64,000 bases of DNA. It comes from Polytrichum commune (taxonomy: Eukaryota > Streptophyta > Polytrichopsida > Polytrichales > Polytrichaceae). This document shows, one piece after another, positions 1-12,787 of this stretch. Below the pieces are notes generated by a model. It did not search any database and was not told the DNA's origin. It was given only the letters and a program-made list of their open reading frames with translations. Both the position numbers and the translations under genes were made by a program. The stretch lies in assembly GCA_950295325.1 (NCBI GenBank), contig OX485806.1:44263169-44327168 (forward strand), read 5' to 3'. Within the stretch, counting starts at the first letter, position 1, and each line of letters begins with the position of its first letter.

Positions 1-1183
1 CAAATCTGTGAGAGGTTTGTTGGCTCTGTCTGTAGGACAAAGACTATGCATCAACTTCTCTGTTTCAATAGCAAATTTCCTAACCACTTTGCATTCACAC
101 TTGAATGTTACTTGTTCCCGTTATTTTTTGTCCAATTTATTCAATGTGGATGTTAACTATAGTTATATATATATATATTTAGTCAACCATAGTTGCTCTG
201 AAAAATGTATTGAAAAAAACCTAGTTTATTATAATTATTTTGGCAGTTGTTGATTATTTATTTTTAAACTTTTGGGTGATAAATGAGTAGCTTCAATCCT
301 TGACCCCGCATTTGAGAAGAAGGAGCACAAATTCCAAAAAATGTTTGGATATAGGTATAGTAAATAACCATGGAGTGACATAAGCAAAGTGGACAATTAT
401 AGTTTTAGTCTTTCACAAGAAAGGACAAAGCCTCACGGTTCTACCATTTTCTTGTTACAAATGTGTAATTCATGTGCATAATTCCTTCATAGGTTGTCTA
501 ACCCGTGTGCACCATTCTCTCTTGAGGTGTCTGACCCAATTATTTCTTTGGAGTTGTTTGACTCCAAACACCATACGCTAACATGCTAAATACAACAAAG
601 CATGATTGGTTTTTATTTCGTGTGTAATCCAACATTGAATTTATCAATCCGGGTATATCACAATCGTGCATTTGAAACCAAATTTATTTTGTGAGTGTAG
701 TTTCATAAATCATCAATTGTAGAATTAAAAAAAACCTTCATTTATGATGTGTGCTTAATGAGGATCCCAAACCAAACACCATAAAGACACATATTTAAAG
801 TAGATTGGAATATATCTTCAAATTTTTTTTGAGTTCTCCACAATCAATAGTGGACATAATTAGAAAAACTTGTATATTCTATCAAGAAATAAACATACAT
901 GCATTTTTGATAACAAAAACTACACAAGAGAAAGTTTGATTTTCAGTCCCAAATTTTTTAGTGATGCTTCATCATAGATTTGCTAATGCAACACAAGTTT
1001 CATTGTGTAAATCTAATCGGTAGAAGTTGGAAAACGAACCGAATAACAACCAAATATGTACATACCTTAAATATAGTGGCCGTCGACGGGAGGGAACTCA
1101 GTCGGAAACTTCATGTCTCTAGAGTTAAGGTTCAGAGTTGGAGTACCTCTTTCTGTGGAGCCTGCGACGGACTTCTTGACTTT
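1..1183. other. AT-rich upstream region, no gene seen
   Basis: This stretch lies upstream of the PDAP1-type gene. It is AT-rich, with several A/T runs and short TA repeats near position 165, and it has no reading frame that I recognise. It probably contains the promoter of the downstream gene, but no TATA box can be placed with confidence. Confidence 0.5.
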
Positions 1184-1191
1184 TAGGGTTT
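1184..1191 (-). promoter_or_regulatory. telo-box-like motif in the 5' leader
   Basis: TAGGGTTT on the plus strand is AAACCCTA on the minus strand, the plant telo-box core. It lies 86 bp before the start codon of the PDAP1-type gene, a usual place for this motif in growth-related plant genes. The match is exact, but an 8-mer can occur by chance and function is inferred. Confidence 0.35.
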
Positions 1192-1276
1192 GCTTTGTGG
1201 AGACGGAGGTTTAGGAGGATTGGACACGACAACGTCGCAATCGAGATCGCAGTGGGAGGAGCAGGGAGCAACAACT

Positions 1277-4200
1277 ATGGGGTCGGGCGCGGGGAGGGGG
1301 AAGTTCAAGGGAAAGCCTACAGGGCGGCGCCATTTCTCCACGCCGGAAGAGATGGGTACGTGTGCGAAATGCTGAGTGGTGTAGGTCAGTTCCTGTGAGC
1401 CGGTTTTGTCGGCCCTGGTTATGTGCCAGTGCATTTTGTAGTGCATCGCAGATTTCGTCGATTTTGTTGATCCTTCTGCAACGGGCATACTGTTTCATTG
1501 TTTCTACCTTTTCTCTGGATTAATCTTGGTGGGATTTCATCTGGCATTGAGCATATGGGCTCGGTACTGTGGTTGGCGTCAAGGATGCGGCGACACTTTG
1601 ACTCAATTGAGTGGGACTGTGGTGGCCTCACTTTTCGATGAGTAGGAGGACTTGGAGTGTGTTATTGTACTATGGATGAGAGTACAACTTTTACTGTGTA
1701 TTTCAGCCTCTTGAGATGAAATTGACTCTTAGAGCTGGTTTAGTGTACTCCTAAGCAGATGCTTCTGACCCTGTGGCAAGTCGAAGGGGGTAGTTTCACG
1801 TTACTTGCTTTTATGTTCATGCTAATGTTAATTTCGGTGAATAGAAATTCATGAGAAGTGTGGGGGGATTTTAGCGTGTGCCCGTAAATTTTGTGAGGAT
1901 GCACGCAGAAGGACTGTAAAGCCTTTCGGGGAATCCACATGAGCACATTTCTCTGGAGCTGCAATTGGGCTTGTGTACTTAATTTTGGGATTTGGATGTT
2001 CTGCTTCTTTTCTCTAAGATACTTAATAATTTTTTCTGGGGGTCTACAGCTGCCGGCACCTCTACGAAACCTCGAAGCTTTAAGAGGGTAAGTTTCTGCT
2101 ACTGTGCTCCTTTACTTCTCCTTGTGGTTGGATGTTGTGGTGAGATGATGGCTTTGTCTGTGCCTTATTAGTGTTGTTGAGGGGATGATCTGCATCTTAA
2201 TGTCTTTCAACCCTATGTCTCAATTCTCAATTCTCCCTGTTTTTGAACTGATGTAATGCTACTCTGTACTCAGTCCTCTAATTAGAACTGTCTTTCGCTT
2301 ACAAATAATTATGGCGAATCTGCAATTGTGTCAGTTTGTCGGTTCAGCCCGACTTGGGTTCTGAGTCTAGCTTGCATCAATAACTTTCTTACTTTGCTGA
2401 GGCTTACAATTGTTTTCTGGATAATATTTATGCACAGTGCATTAGTTTTTAAAGTCCAATTGCCTCATTCTTAAGTGAGTTGTGAGTGGAAAGTTTTGGA
2501 GATATTGATAACCTTTTATGGGTATTTTGCAGAACCCTGAGGATGAGGAAAATGAGGAGGCGGAGGATGAGTCTGAGGAGGAGTCTGAAGCGGAGGAAAG
2601 CATGGTTAGTTGAACAGTGCTCGTCCATGTTCTAGGTGTAGAGCGTGAGAGATATTATACAAATCATGTAGGTCTTGCAAGCGAAGTGTTATATTTTCCA
2701 CGATTATTGGTATTTTAGGCCACGATTATCTAATTGGGTCACTGGCTTGTATGATGTTTGTCAGATGTGTAAGAAATCACCTTGTCCCAATCAATAATGG
2801 TGCCTAAATTAGCACTGGGTCTATTTTAGGAGATTTCTCTGGATCATACACATTTCAGTATTGCAATTTAATTGAGGCTGCTATGAAGAGCAGTTCTCAG
2901 TTACCAAGTCTAGATTGAGATATGAATCTAGTGAAGAGTTTTGGTTTGACGAATGCTAATGTTGGGTAGTTATCAATACTCCAACAAGAAGAAGAAAAGG
3001 CTTTATCAAGAGGTGAGTGGTCCAAGATAGAGATTTGGTACCCACATTGGTAGTATGTACTTAGGTGTTCTCAGCTATACAGAAAGGAAATGATTGACCT
3101 TTAAAATTACATACTCCTGCAAATAGAAGTGGTTAGCTAGCTTAAATCTGGAAGATTCTCTAGTTTCTGGTCATCAAGGCTAAAACCTTTGTACTTCTCA
3201 CGGTGGGTTGTAAAAGTTTATTGCACAGCAGTAAACAAGGTTCAAGTTCCTTAGTGTTGCGGTTTATTAAAAGGGCTGAAGTTTATGAGTACTTCCCTTT
3301 TACAGAAGAAAAAGGGAACTCAAGGAGTGATTCAGATTGAAAATCCCAACCTTGCTAAAGCCAAGAATGTGAAAGCCAAAGATGTTGATGTAAGCTTCCT
3401 CCACCTTGATATGCAATAAGTTCTGCCTTTTTTAAAGAGCACCTCTATTTCCTGCAAGATCTGTTACATTTATGAATTTTCAGTAAAATGTTTCTTCTAT
3501 ATGGTATAATGATTGACATAGCTTTTCTGGTTTCAGATGGACAGGCCTGCTGAACTTTCCAGACGAGAGAGGTACCACCCATCTGTTTAATAGTTGTGAA
3601 TATGGTTTGTTACAAGCTTATTAGTTTTGAGTGCCATCGTCCAGCATATAGGGTCAAGGACGTGTGCTTCAGTATATGTACTGTTGTAATGGAGTCTGGA
3701 GGTTCTTTGGTTTGGAGGTGTAGGGAAGATGGAGCACTGAGTTGCAAGGATTGAAGTGCAGGGAGGAACTTGAGAAACAAAGGGCACATGAACGGTACCT
3801 CAAATTGCAGGAGCAAGGCAAAACTGAGCAATCAAAGAAAGATCTAGGTCAGTCGTGCTCATTTCTGTCTGAAAGGTGAGATTGTTTACACATTTTAAAT
3901 TACTGTAATTTGTGTAATTTTGTTGGAAATATGTTCTTAATGTTGGGTTTGGCATCCAGAACGTCTGGCCCTGATTAGACAGCAACGGTTGGAGGCTGCC
4001 AAAAAGCGGGAGGAGGAAAAAGCTGGTGAGTATTCCGCATCTACTTCACATTCTGTTCTTTGCAGTCACCGACTACGTTCCCAGTATGGGACACCAATGA
4101 GTTGAGGGTACCAGTAAATGGTGTAGTTGTATGGTATGGGGTGCAAGTGAGGCTGCATGTGGCTACTGTGATCAACTACTTTTGGATCAGCTTCCTTGTG

Positions 4201-4338
4201 TCAATGCTATTTGAAATCGCTCCAGTGTTTAGGTTCAGACTTTCATTTAACAAGTTGCAAGACTTTATTTCCTTAATTTCTGTGTGGGTGATTATCCATG
4301 CAGCTAAGGATGCAAAGAAGGTGGAGGCCCGCAAGTAG
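1277..4338 (+). CDS. PDAP1/PP28-family 28 kDa heat- and acid-stable phosphoprotein, 8 exons
   Basis: Exons, chosen by GT-AG borders and phase: 1277-1355, 2050-2087, 2533-2604, 3306-3389, 3537-3571, 3762-3847, 3960-4025 and 4304-4338. They give 495 nt, 164 residues plus TAG, with no internal stop. The N-terminus holds GRGKFKGKPTGRRHFSTPEE, the hallmark start of the casein-kinase-substrate PP28 family, followed by TSTKPRSFK. Exon 3 encodes an almost purely acidic Glu/Asp/Ser block, typical CK2 substrate sequence. Exon 4 carries GVIQIENPN, exon 5 RPAELSRRER, and exons 6-8 a Lys/Glu-rich charged helix ending in EARK. This order and length match plant members; the human homologue is about 181 residues. 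The family is soluble and of poorly defined molecular role, and is known from growth-factor-binding work in animals. The ATG at 1277 is preferred because it begins directly before the conserved motif. No sign of decay is visible, so it is the only apparently functional host gene here. Confidence 0.9.
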
Positions 4339-5460
4339 GATTGCCAGAGCAAATCTACATTAGCAAGGCAGAGTATTCAAGTAGTATGTTCTCAGAATCT
4401 AATTGCAGAATTTCTTGGCTGCCTATGGTCGTTTGGAGGGATGGGCTTTGTCCCTCGGAGGAAATTGGTGTCATCACTATTGTCAGGTGGCTTGCAGTTC
4501 TGAATTCTGATTATCTTCATTGCCTTGGTACCAGGCAGTTATTCTGGTTCACACTACCACTTCCTCTACTTTGTAAATTGGTGTTATTATCATTTCTTCA
4601 AAGTCTGAAATCTGAGGTTCTTAAATAGGTATCTTATATCTGCTCTCAGTGTGTAATATCTGACATCTCATGGTAGCATTTGTGTATTGCTGCGGAGAAA
4701 GTAGTGCCAAATGTTTTTGTCCAGCTATTTGTTCAGTCTTGATTTGTTTGTTTTCCAACATGGCTGCTTGATAATGGGCACAGATTCAGGGTCCGTATGG
4801 GATAGCAGTCAAATGTGTAATGATATGTAATTTTGGCTATTTATTGTGTTCTATGGATTGGTTGATGTATCTTGCTGGAGTATATTTGAAGTAAACAGGT
4901 TTAGTTATAACTGAAGTGCAATGCTATGAATGTACTTCGTAATTAATTTGGATGTAATGGGAATTCTTTGCACCATTAAGTTAATTATTGTTCCAGTGAG
5001 ACCTCCAACTGAAGGTCCTGAAATGACTGGCGTCCAGGACAGATTTGAAATTCGAGTTGTTTCATGAAGTAACTGAGTTAATTGTCATCTCATAACATGA
5101 GTCAGCTGATGAGCTGTGTTCAGCTACCCTGACCTCAGATTCAGTCTGAAGCACTGGAATTCTGGCATCTGGAGGCTTTATTCTTGAATCTACTTCGGGG
5201 CCTTGAACACAACTCATCAACTGAGCAATGTTATGCCCTTGAACTCCTTAAGCTCTCACTCTACCTTTCGTACCAAACATTGTGTCCACAAGCCCCAAGA
5301 AGAAAACAGTCTCCTTCTAAAAGTATACTTTGGATAAACCATGAGAAATCGCAGTTGCTGGGAATTCCAACAAGTCGTTTATTTGGCAGTACTTATTATC
5401 CTGTTTTTATGTGTTCACTGCCCTAGGATATATTCATCCAAATATAGTGCATTCTATATG
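4339..5460 (+). other. 3' flank/UTR of the PDAP1-type gene
   Basis: This is non-coding sequence directly after the stop codon. No single polyadenylation signal can be assigned. Its main part (4463-5310) is repeated in inverted orientation 47 kb away. Confidence 0.5.
4463..5310 (+). repeat. segment duplicated in inverted orientation at 51620-52440
   Basis: Reading 52440 down to 51620 on the minus strand reproduces this block in the same order. Landmarks include GGTGGCTTGCA, TCTTCATTGCCTTGGTACCA, CTACTTTGTAAATTGGTG and TTTCGTACCAAACATTGTGT. Scattered substitutions and small indels separate the copies; by eye they are roughly 80-90 percent alike. Homology starts after the stop codon of the PDAP1-type gene and fades near 5310. 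Either part of the gene's 3' flank was copied, or both are copies of an unrecognised repeat. Confidence 0.8.
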
Positions 5461-7834
5461 CAATTTACAAGCCCAAGGAGGTAAGACATGGTAGAATAGT
5501 GCTTCACCACTTAAGGTAGGTGAGGTTAGTTTGGACACCTATTATTGGCTCCTATTTGGCATTACAAGTGCTCTAATTTGGTAAGTGAGTACACATGGTG
5601 ATTTGGTTGCAGTCTTGATGATGTTTGGATTAGTCAAGCCTTTGCGAAAGTCAAACTCCACCCACCATCCTCCATAATTAGGAGTGCTACCATCGAGCTA
5701 TGACAAAGTTGATTCTTGTGCGCTAGGTGGGCAAATCAGGAGGTGGCATGCGGTTGTGAAGGGGAGGGTACACATTGGAAAATGCCGGTTTCGAAATGGA
5801 GTTCGGTAAGCTAAGATAAAATAATTTTTGCCTTCACATGTGTCTGACTTCGAGGAGCTGGGCTAACCTTTTTTTTTCCAACTCTGATGAAGACGGCATT
5901 TTTGCAAGGTTTAAAACCTTTCTTTTCTATTGGAGTCGGAAATAGATGGCTTTAGCCAATGAAAGAGGGACGAACCTTGAAACCCAACTCGAAGTTAGGC
6001 ACATGTTGAGGCCAAAATTCTTTTACCTTGGCTTATCAAACTTTGTTTTGAAACCAACATTTTTGAAAATGTGTGGCCTCCCCTCGAGGTGCCGACCAAC
6101 TTGTATTGTGGGTATTCTACAAAGAAAAGCCAATTTGGCAACATTTTATCTACTTTAGAGACATGACACAACTACTTTAGAGACATTAAACCACTTTAGA
6201 GACATGACACAACCAATATCGCGAAGGTGACTAACCAAAATATCATCAAGGCTGTGGAAATATTTTAACCCAAGGAACTGGGAAATATTTTAACCCTTGT
6301 CTAACTTTGAGGAGATGGGTTTCAAGGTAGGGCCTCTTTTCCTTGCATTAAACTTGGTTTTCATTGGTAACTGACTTGTGTAAGATTTGCTATTGATATC
6401 GTCCATTTACACTACATTGAACAATAAAAGAATTCCCCCTTATAACACCAAATTAAGTAGGGGATCTTCGATTTTGAAACCTAGATCAACACCTTCCTCA
6501 AATTCTTTAGTCTTGATTGCTAACTTGCTCACGCTTCTAGTGCTCAAATCTTTCGGTTGGATGACTCCACAAAGTTGGAGGTGTGCTCATTAGCCTCATC
6601 TACCTTATGGAATTATGTAAGTTACTGTGTAATGAGGTAGTTGAGGTTAATATGGAACCACCTTTGTTAGCTCATATTTAGTAACCAAGTAAACGGAGTG
6701 GTTAACTCAAAATCTCCACACCCATTGGCCCTGACTGGAACCACAAACACGGGGATTCTAATGTTAGATTTTTTTTGGGTATCCATTACCTAAAACTCAA
6801 ATTTTTGTTGCCCTCTACATGTTACTTAATTGTCTTTGCCCATTGCCCAAAACTAGATTACTTGCTTTGCAAAGAGAGCTTCAATTCCAACAACGACTCC
6901 ATCCACCAAAGCACCCAACTATGAACCAACCTTCAATTCTCACAAAACTCCACCTACATTCGAAGACATCTACACAAAATTGTTAGGCATCTAACATTCT
7001 AGAGCTAATTGTGAGAATAATCGAATAATCAACATGATAAAACACAAACAACTAAGAAATTAAAGTAAAGATTGTTGGAAGTTGTCAATTTTTTCTAACA
7101 TTGCGTTTTTATTCTTTCTTTGTATAATTGTCTTTTTGATGTGGTTGCAATTGATATGTAACCAAAGATACTAGAGGAATACCACAAGAACATATCAAGT
7201 ACAAAAGCAAGTCACAATCAATGTCAAATGAGGGGTCATGGTCACCTCCTTGAGCTTTTACACATCACAACCCTCAAATTTGAGTGTCTTATATTTTTTT
7301 AACAAATAATTCCTCAACTCACACGTGAGGAGATTCACCTCTGTTGTCCAAATTGCGCCTCTTTTCACATTCTTGCTCGCAATGAATATCATCCACTTCA
7401 ATTGGATTTATCTTTGTATTGAAGGAATAGTGTGTGAGCATGAATTATAGGAGAAGATGTAGCATAATGTGTGGGAGGTGAGTGTGGAAGTGGATTAGTT
7501 GGGATGCTTGTATCGAATGTGGTGGGGAGTACCATATTTGGCTCAAACAATCATTTCTTCAGTTTGGGAGGTTCCTCATCTCACCGTAAAGTGAGGTACT
7601 CACATGCTATAGGATCCGCTTTGGCATCGATGTTGATACTAAAAAATTGTTGTGCGGTAGTGTTTTGCAAAATTTGTTGCTTGAGCCATCTCCAACCCTA
7701 GGGAATAAACTCTTCATATCATATACAAACTAACGTGAGTTTAAGAAGGGGTATTATTGAGGCATTAGTGTACATAATTTTTTTAAAAGGTATTAAATTT
7801 TATGAAATAAAGGTAGATGTATAAAAAGGGGCAC
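5311..7834. other. no gene recognised
   Basis: This interval is AT-rich with many stops in all frames. It holds a short imperfect triplicate of CTACTTTAGAGACATGACAC between 6150 and 6213. I see no transposon ends or protein similarity. Confidence 0.4.
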
Positions 7835-9443
7835 TGTTGCAATCCTTGCTAATTTTTCTTAACCATCTTAACCATTTTCATTTCTAGCAAGAATCACGAG
7901 CGCTAACCCTTTGCATTCCACCATGCTAATGGTTAGCTCCTCCTACCTGGGACCTTATAGTTCATAAGAGGGGAACTAACCTTTCTACTTTGCTTTCGGG
8001 ACTCATCCCTTAATTGATAACCAATTCTTAGATGTTGATCATCGCATTGCCGGAGCAACACTACAACAACCTAAACCATATTAAGCAACTATGCCCTCAC
8101 ATTGGGCCAAAACCCATGGAGGTTGTCGCGCACCTCTCCATGAGGAGTGCCCAAAACACCATGGGCACAAGGGGGACCCCAGAGTGACACCCGGGACTTG
8201 TGGCGCCGTAGGTGAAGGCCCAAGTGATCCTAGTGTGGGTGAGGGGCCCGGGCGTTGGGAACGCCTCCCACCCACGGAGACTAGGAGGCATGAGGGTAAG
8301 GCCATGAGCTATGCGTAGCTCATGGCGGGATGATTCTAGAATGCTCAAGATCACCTCAATCGGAGGTGTGAGCTAGGAGTTATGGCAATTTGAGTGGGGC
8401 GCTGTCCCAGGACAGCGCCCTGGTACAGCAGTGCCTGGGAGTGATTCCCGGGACTGCCAAGGTTTAAACAAGCATTACTTCCTCAATACCTGGCCGAATG
8501 AGGCAAGTGAGGAGTCCATCGGCATTTACGTGAAGCGTAGATGAAGATGGAGTGGTTGGTTGTTGGCTCCAGACATCATACAAGGAAGTTACGATGGTCT
8601 GAAGCTGCTGGGGGCTTCTAGGCCCAGCAGCTAAGGGAAAGTGTCTACTTGGCCCCAACTCTTGGTAGAGAGACAAGAGGTTTCTTGACGGTGGGGTAGG
8701 GGCCCTGCGTAGAGTCCTAGAGGATTATATGGGTGGGGTAGAGGCCCTATATGGTGTGGCCTCACCCACCCGAGGCCGAACGGCACAACCTCCATGGGCT
8801 TTGGCCCAATGTGAGGCCATAGTTGCCTAGTATGGTTCGGGTTGTTGTAGTGTTGCTCCGGCAATGCGATGATCAACATAAGATTGGACTTCCATGGATG
8901 AAAGTCCACATCCAAGGATTGGTTACTGATTAAGGGGTGAGTCCCGAAAGCAAAGTAGGAGGGTTGGTTCCCCTCCTATGAACTATAAGGTCCAGGGTAG
9001 GAGGAGCTAACCATTAGCATGGCGGTATGCGAAGGTTTAGCACTCGTAACCTTTGTTAGAAATGGAAATTGGCAAGATAGTTAAGGGGACTAACAAGGGT
9101 TGCGACAGAGGCCGTGCCGTCGGCCTCGGGTGGGTGAGGCCACACCACCCCACCCATATAAGCCTCTAGGTTCATATTGCCATATCTCGTAGTTCACACC
9201 TCCGATGAAGGTATTCTTGAGCATTCTAGTATCTACACGCCATAAGCTACGCATAGCTTATGGCCTTACCCTTGTGCCTCCTAGTCTCCATGGGTGAGAG
9301 GCGTTCTCAACGCTCGGGGCCCTTACCCACACTAGGATCACTTGGGCCCTCTCATCAACAATGCCACAAGTCCCGGGTGTCACTCCGGGGTCCCCTTTGT
9401 GCCCATGGTGTTTCGGGCACTCCTCATGGAGAGGTGCATGACA
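7835..9443 (-). mobile_element. family A solo LTR (outer, minus), split by another family A LTR
   Basis: The left end TGTTGCAATCCTTGCTA is the reverse complement of the usual 3' end (AGCAAGGGTTGCGACA) with changes. The right end GGAGAGGTGCATGACA mirrors the usual TGTCGCGCACCTCTCC start. Removing the inner copy (8124-9107) leaves about 625 bp of recognisable LTR, less than the 970 bp of full copies, so internal sequence is also lost. No target duplication is found (GGCAC against AATGC). It looks old and partly decayed. Confidence 0.75.
8124..9107 (+). mobile_element. family A solo LTR (inner, plus)
   Basis: This copy starts TGTCGCGCACCTCTCC and ends AGGGTTGCGACA, with canonical TG/CA ends and a 6-bp terminal inverted repeat TGTCGC/GCGACA. 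It is 984 bp. The flanks are GAGGT and GAGGC, a 5-bp target duplication with one C-to-T difference; the uninterrupted minus copy near 45.26 kb reads GAGGC at this place. The target is therefore the outer antiparallel LTR of the same family. Confidence 0.85.
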
Positions 9444-12400
9444 AATGCTCAAGTTTAGAGAAAAATTGAGAATAGGTGTGTAAAAAAGTCCACTTCACAT
9501 TTTCATCCATTATTTTCATATGTTATAATCCTCAATGACTACCTTGTTAGGGTTTGCATTTGGGTTCTAGGTTTTTACAAACTAAAGGATCTTGGAGTTT
9601 TCATAAGCTCCCTTATCTTTTCTCTCTAGATTGTGGCATAGTTATTGTGTTCTTATCTTTGTTTTTTGATACAATCGTTGAATTACATGGTATGGATGAA
9701 AAACATTCAATGACTTTCTTTTTGGGATGTGAACGTGGATTTTATAAATAACATTTAGTTTTTTTTAAGTCATAATGTATAGTTTGTATATGTACTAGAG
9801 GCATTTATTACATAAAATTGAAAAACTTAGTATAAATACATAAGTCCATTTTTTAGCATGCCGTTAGTACATATAAATTTTTTTTTCTTTATAAACCTCT
9901 CATATGGAGGGTGTTTAATTTCATAATGCCCATGCATGTCATTTAGGTCTCCAATGAAGCGTCCACCCCCTAGGTGACCAACGAAGCTTGAGTCTGTTCA
10001 CATGCGGCATGCTCTCTCGTCGTCTGTTAGCCAATTCATCCTTAGTTTTTTGGGTACTTGGTGGCCACTAAATTGGTGGTGTGCTTGCTTGCCGATTTGG
10101 AAGCTCCCTGCGCGATGTAGGCTTCGGAAACTCGTTCTTCAAAGTTCAATCCTCTTGTCCACCTAGCGCATCCACAAACCTCTTCGTCTTGAGTGATTCG
10201 GGAGTTGTCATTGAATCATTGCGAGGCTCCGCCCAATGTGGTACCTCCCCTTAAATTTGCCAACAATGCTCATATCCATAATCAACTTCTTTAGGATATT
10301 TTCAATTGATACATATGTTACAAATCACGAATTACATCCACCTCACTTGTCCCACTCACTTTGAGAGTCTTAACATTTAGGTAGATTCCGTCAAACTTGG
10401 ATACATTGTGCTTGATGCTCCCCCATTTTGTCTCCAAGCTTCCTGTTGTTTGTTTTGCAATTGTTCTAGGCCGCTTATTATTCCAAACATCTTGTACTCT
10501 AACCAAAAAAATCCCTCTTTTGTTGGTTGAAGTGATTGGATCTTTGTGAATTAACTAGGTATGATCTAACCAACAATATCTCTCCTACTACAACATAATT
10601 CTTCCCCTTAGATTGCCACAATGTAGCTAAAGTCATGGTGAAGTTGCTAGTCCTTTTGTTGTTGCCAGATTTGCAACTCTCTCCATATGCCTAGTAGGTG
10701 CCATGTAGACAATCTTGTATCACCTTTGCGTTGTTGGGTGATGGAGCGGTGCAAACTGTGGTGACGGGACAAATAAAGGCGGGTCTGCTACTTGGGCAAA
10801 ATTTAAGGAAAACATGAGAATCGAGGGCGGGGTCAACTAAGACTTGGAGTTGCCGACCCGAAGTTGGTAGTGGGGCCTGCAACTAGAAATAAAACGGTCA
10901 AAGCTATTGCTACATAGCCATTTGGACCAATTCTCGAGGAGATCCATTGCAACCAACTTATCAGCTGACCAATATAGATGCTCTTATACCAAACCACTAC
11001 GTCAAGTATGGTTGGCATTGTGCCATAATGGAAGGAGAATTTGGTGTATCTTAGGATCACTACCAAACGGTGTTAACTAGGAACCGTGATTTGGAGCCTA
11101 ACCATCAGTAGATGCTTACAACCATTTCAATATAAGTGAACCAAAATAAGACATTGTTGTAGCCATAGAAGAATGCATTATTGAAGGTTATCAATATAAG
11201 CAATCAAATGCTAAAAGTGGGTACTGAAAGAGGATCTATTAAAATAGATAAAAAAAATTCTTCCAATTAATAGTTTTATATAATAATTTTGAAGTTGGTA
11301 CAAGTAAAATTTTAGACATTTGTGAGCCATCTAAATCACTTGCAATTGAAGTTGAGGCTTGCTGCCTAGTTTAAGAAAGAAATTAACTGTTAGAAATGAG
11401 ATTAATATTGATTAATTAATATTGTTAGATGGTTAGATAATACTTGAAGACCCGACACGGCATTACGCAGATGGAGGCATATGCGAATGAAGATGTGTGT
11501 GGATGATGGTATGTGGGGATGAAAACGAAGGCCATTGGATCAAGAGGGTTGCGAATGAAGATCGTTGAATTTATAGATTTAGAAGAAGGATAGGTAGTGT
11601 GAAGTCGACCATACATGCTAACCAAAAGACTTAAGTACGGCTAGATCTACAACCAAAAAGCCTTGTGATTGGAATGATAGTCCACCTATCCGTCCAAATT
11701 TATGGGTTGTTGCTTCGATTGGAGTAGCAATTGTTACCACAACATTATTATGAATAAACTAAATGAATTAGGTACGCACTTACTACACTAGATATATATT
11801 CAATATCGTGGTATTATATGTCACTATGGTAACTCTTTTAATGACAATTTTTATAAATAAGTGTACGAAAATTATCATGTACAAATTTAAATTTGGATGT
11901 AACATGCCAATTATTGAGACAAAATGTGGTACATTTTACATCCTAACATTTATATAATGATATTTTATCATGGATGGTTTAATTTTGGATGTTAATCACT
12001 TACTGTATGAAAATCATCGCAAAATTGGAAGTCTATAATGTTCAATTGTTTTTTCAAGGAATGACAAATTTTAGGTTTACATTTGGTGTTGGTGACATTG
12101 TACGAGCGGTTTACAATTAGTATTGAGCTACACAAATAGAATAGGTGATACCAAATATAATATTTTTTTGTAGCTTCATCATCTTTGATATGCAAGAACT
12201 CAAAATACTACATAAAATCATCAAAGTCGGCATAGCAATTGAACATAGTTTTAGTATGGTAGTTGTTAAATTTCCACCTATAAATAGACATATTAGGAAA
12301 TGCCCATCCATGCTACATGGGGTTAGTGCACAATATCACCTTGCTTAATATTATTTTCTAGTAAATGCAATAGTCACAATATTTCATTCGTACAGTGTTA

Positions 12401-12787
12401 CATGGAAACAATGGAACAATGTTGTAGAGCAATAGTGTTTTGTGTTCCCAAAATTTCCTTAAATGTTTGTAATGATAAGCAACAAGGTGAGTGTGTCTTT
12501 AGATATTCCTAAAAAATGGAAAACTTTAATATACACCCGACTTCTAAGTTGGAAATTGAATACGTTGTATAACACTTTGATCAATCAAGGTTAGCTTGGA
12601 ATTATTGGAATCAATAGGAAATAAGATTGCACAACCATAGACACCTATACAAATGCATATGAACAATGTTTGGAGTAAGATGGTCTCATTCTTTCTTTGC
12701 TTTGTTTTTTATTGCTTTTTTTCTTTTCATTGGTTCACACAAACAAATGGGATAACTTGTATCCCTCTTCGGACTAATATGGTAGCC
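9444..12787. other. no gene recognised
   Basis: This is an AT-rich interval of about 3.3 kb. No reading frame resembles a known family, and no LTR ends, terminal inverted repeats or RNA genes were recognised. It may be old, unrecognisable transposon DNA. Confidence 0.4.

Noticed and set aside
1183..1498. Two antisense open frames of about 100 codons over exon 1
   Set aside because: They overlap a well-supported exon on the other strand and have no recognisable content.
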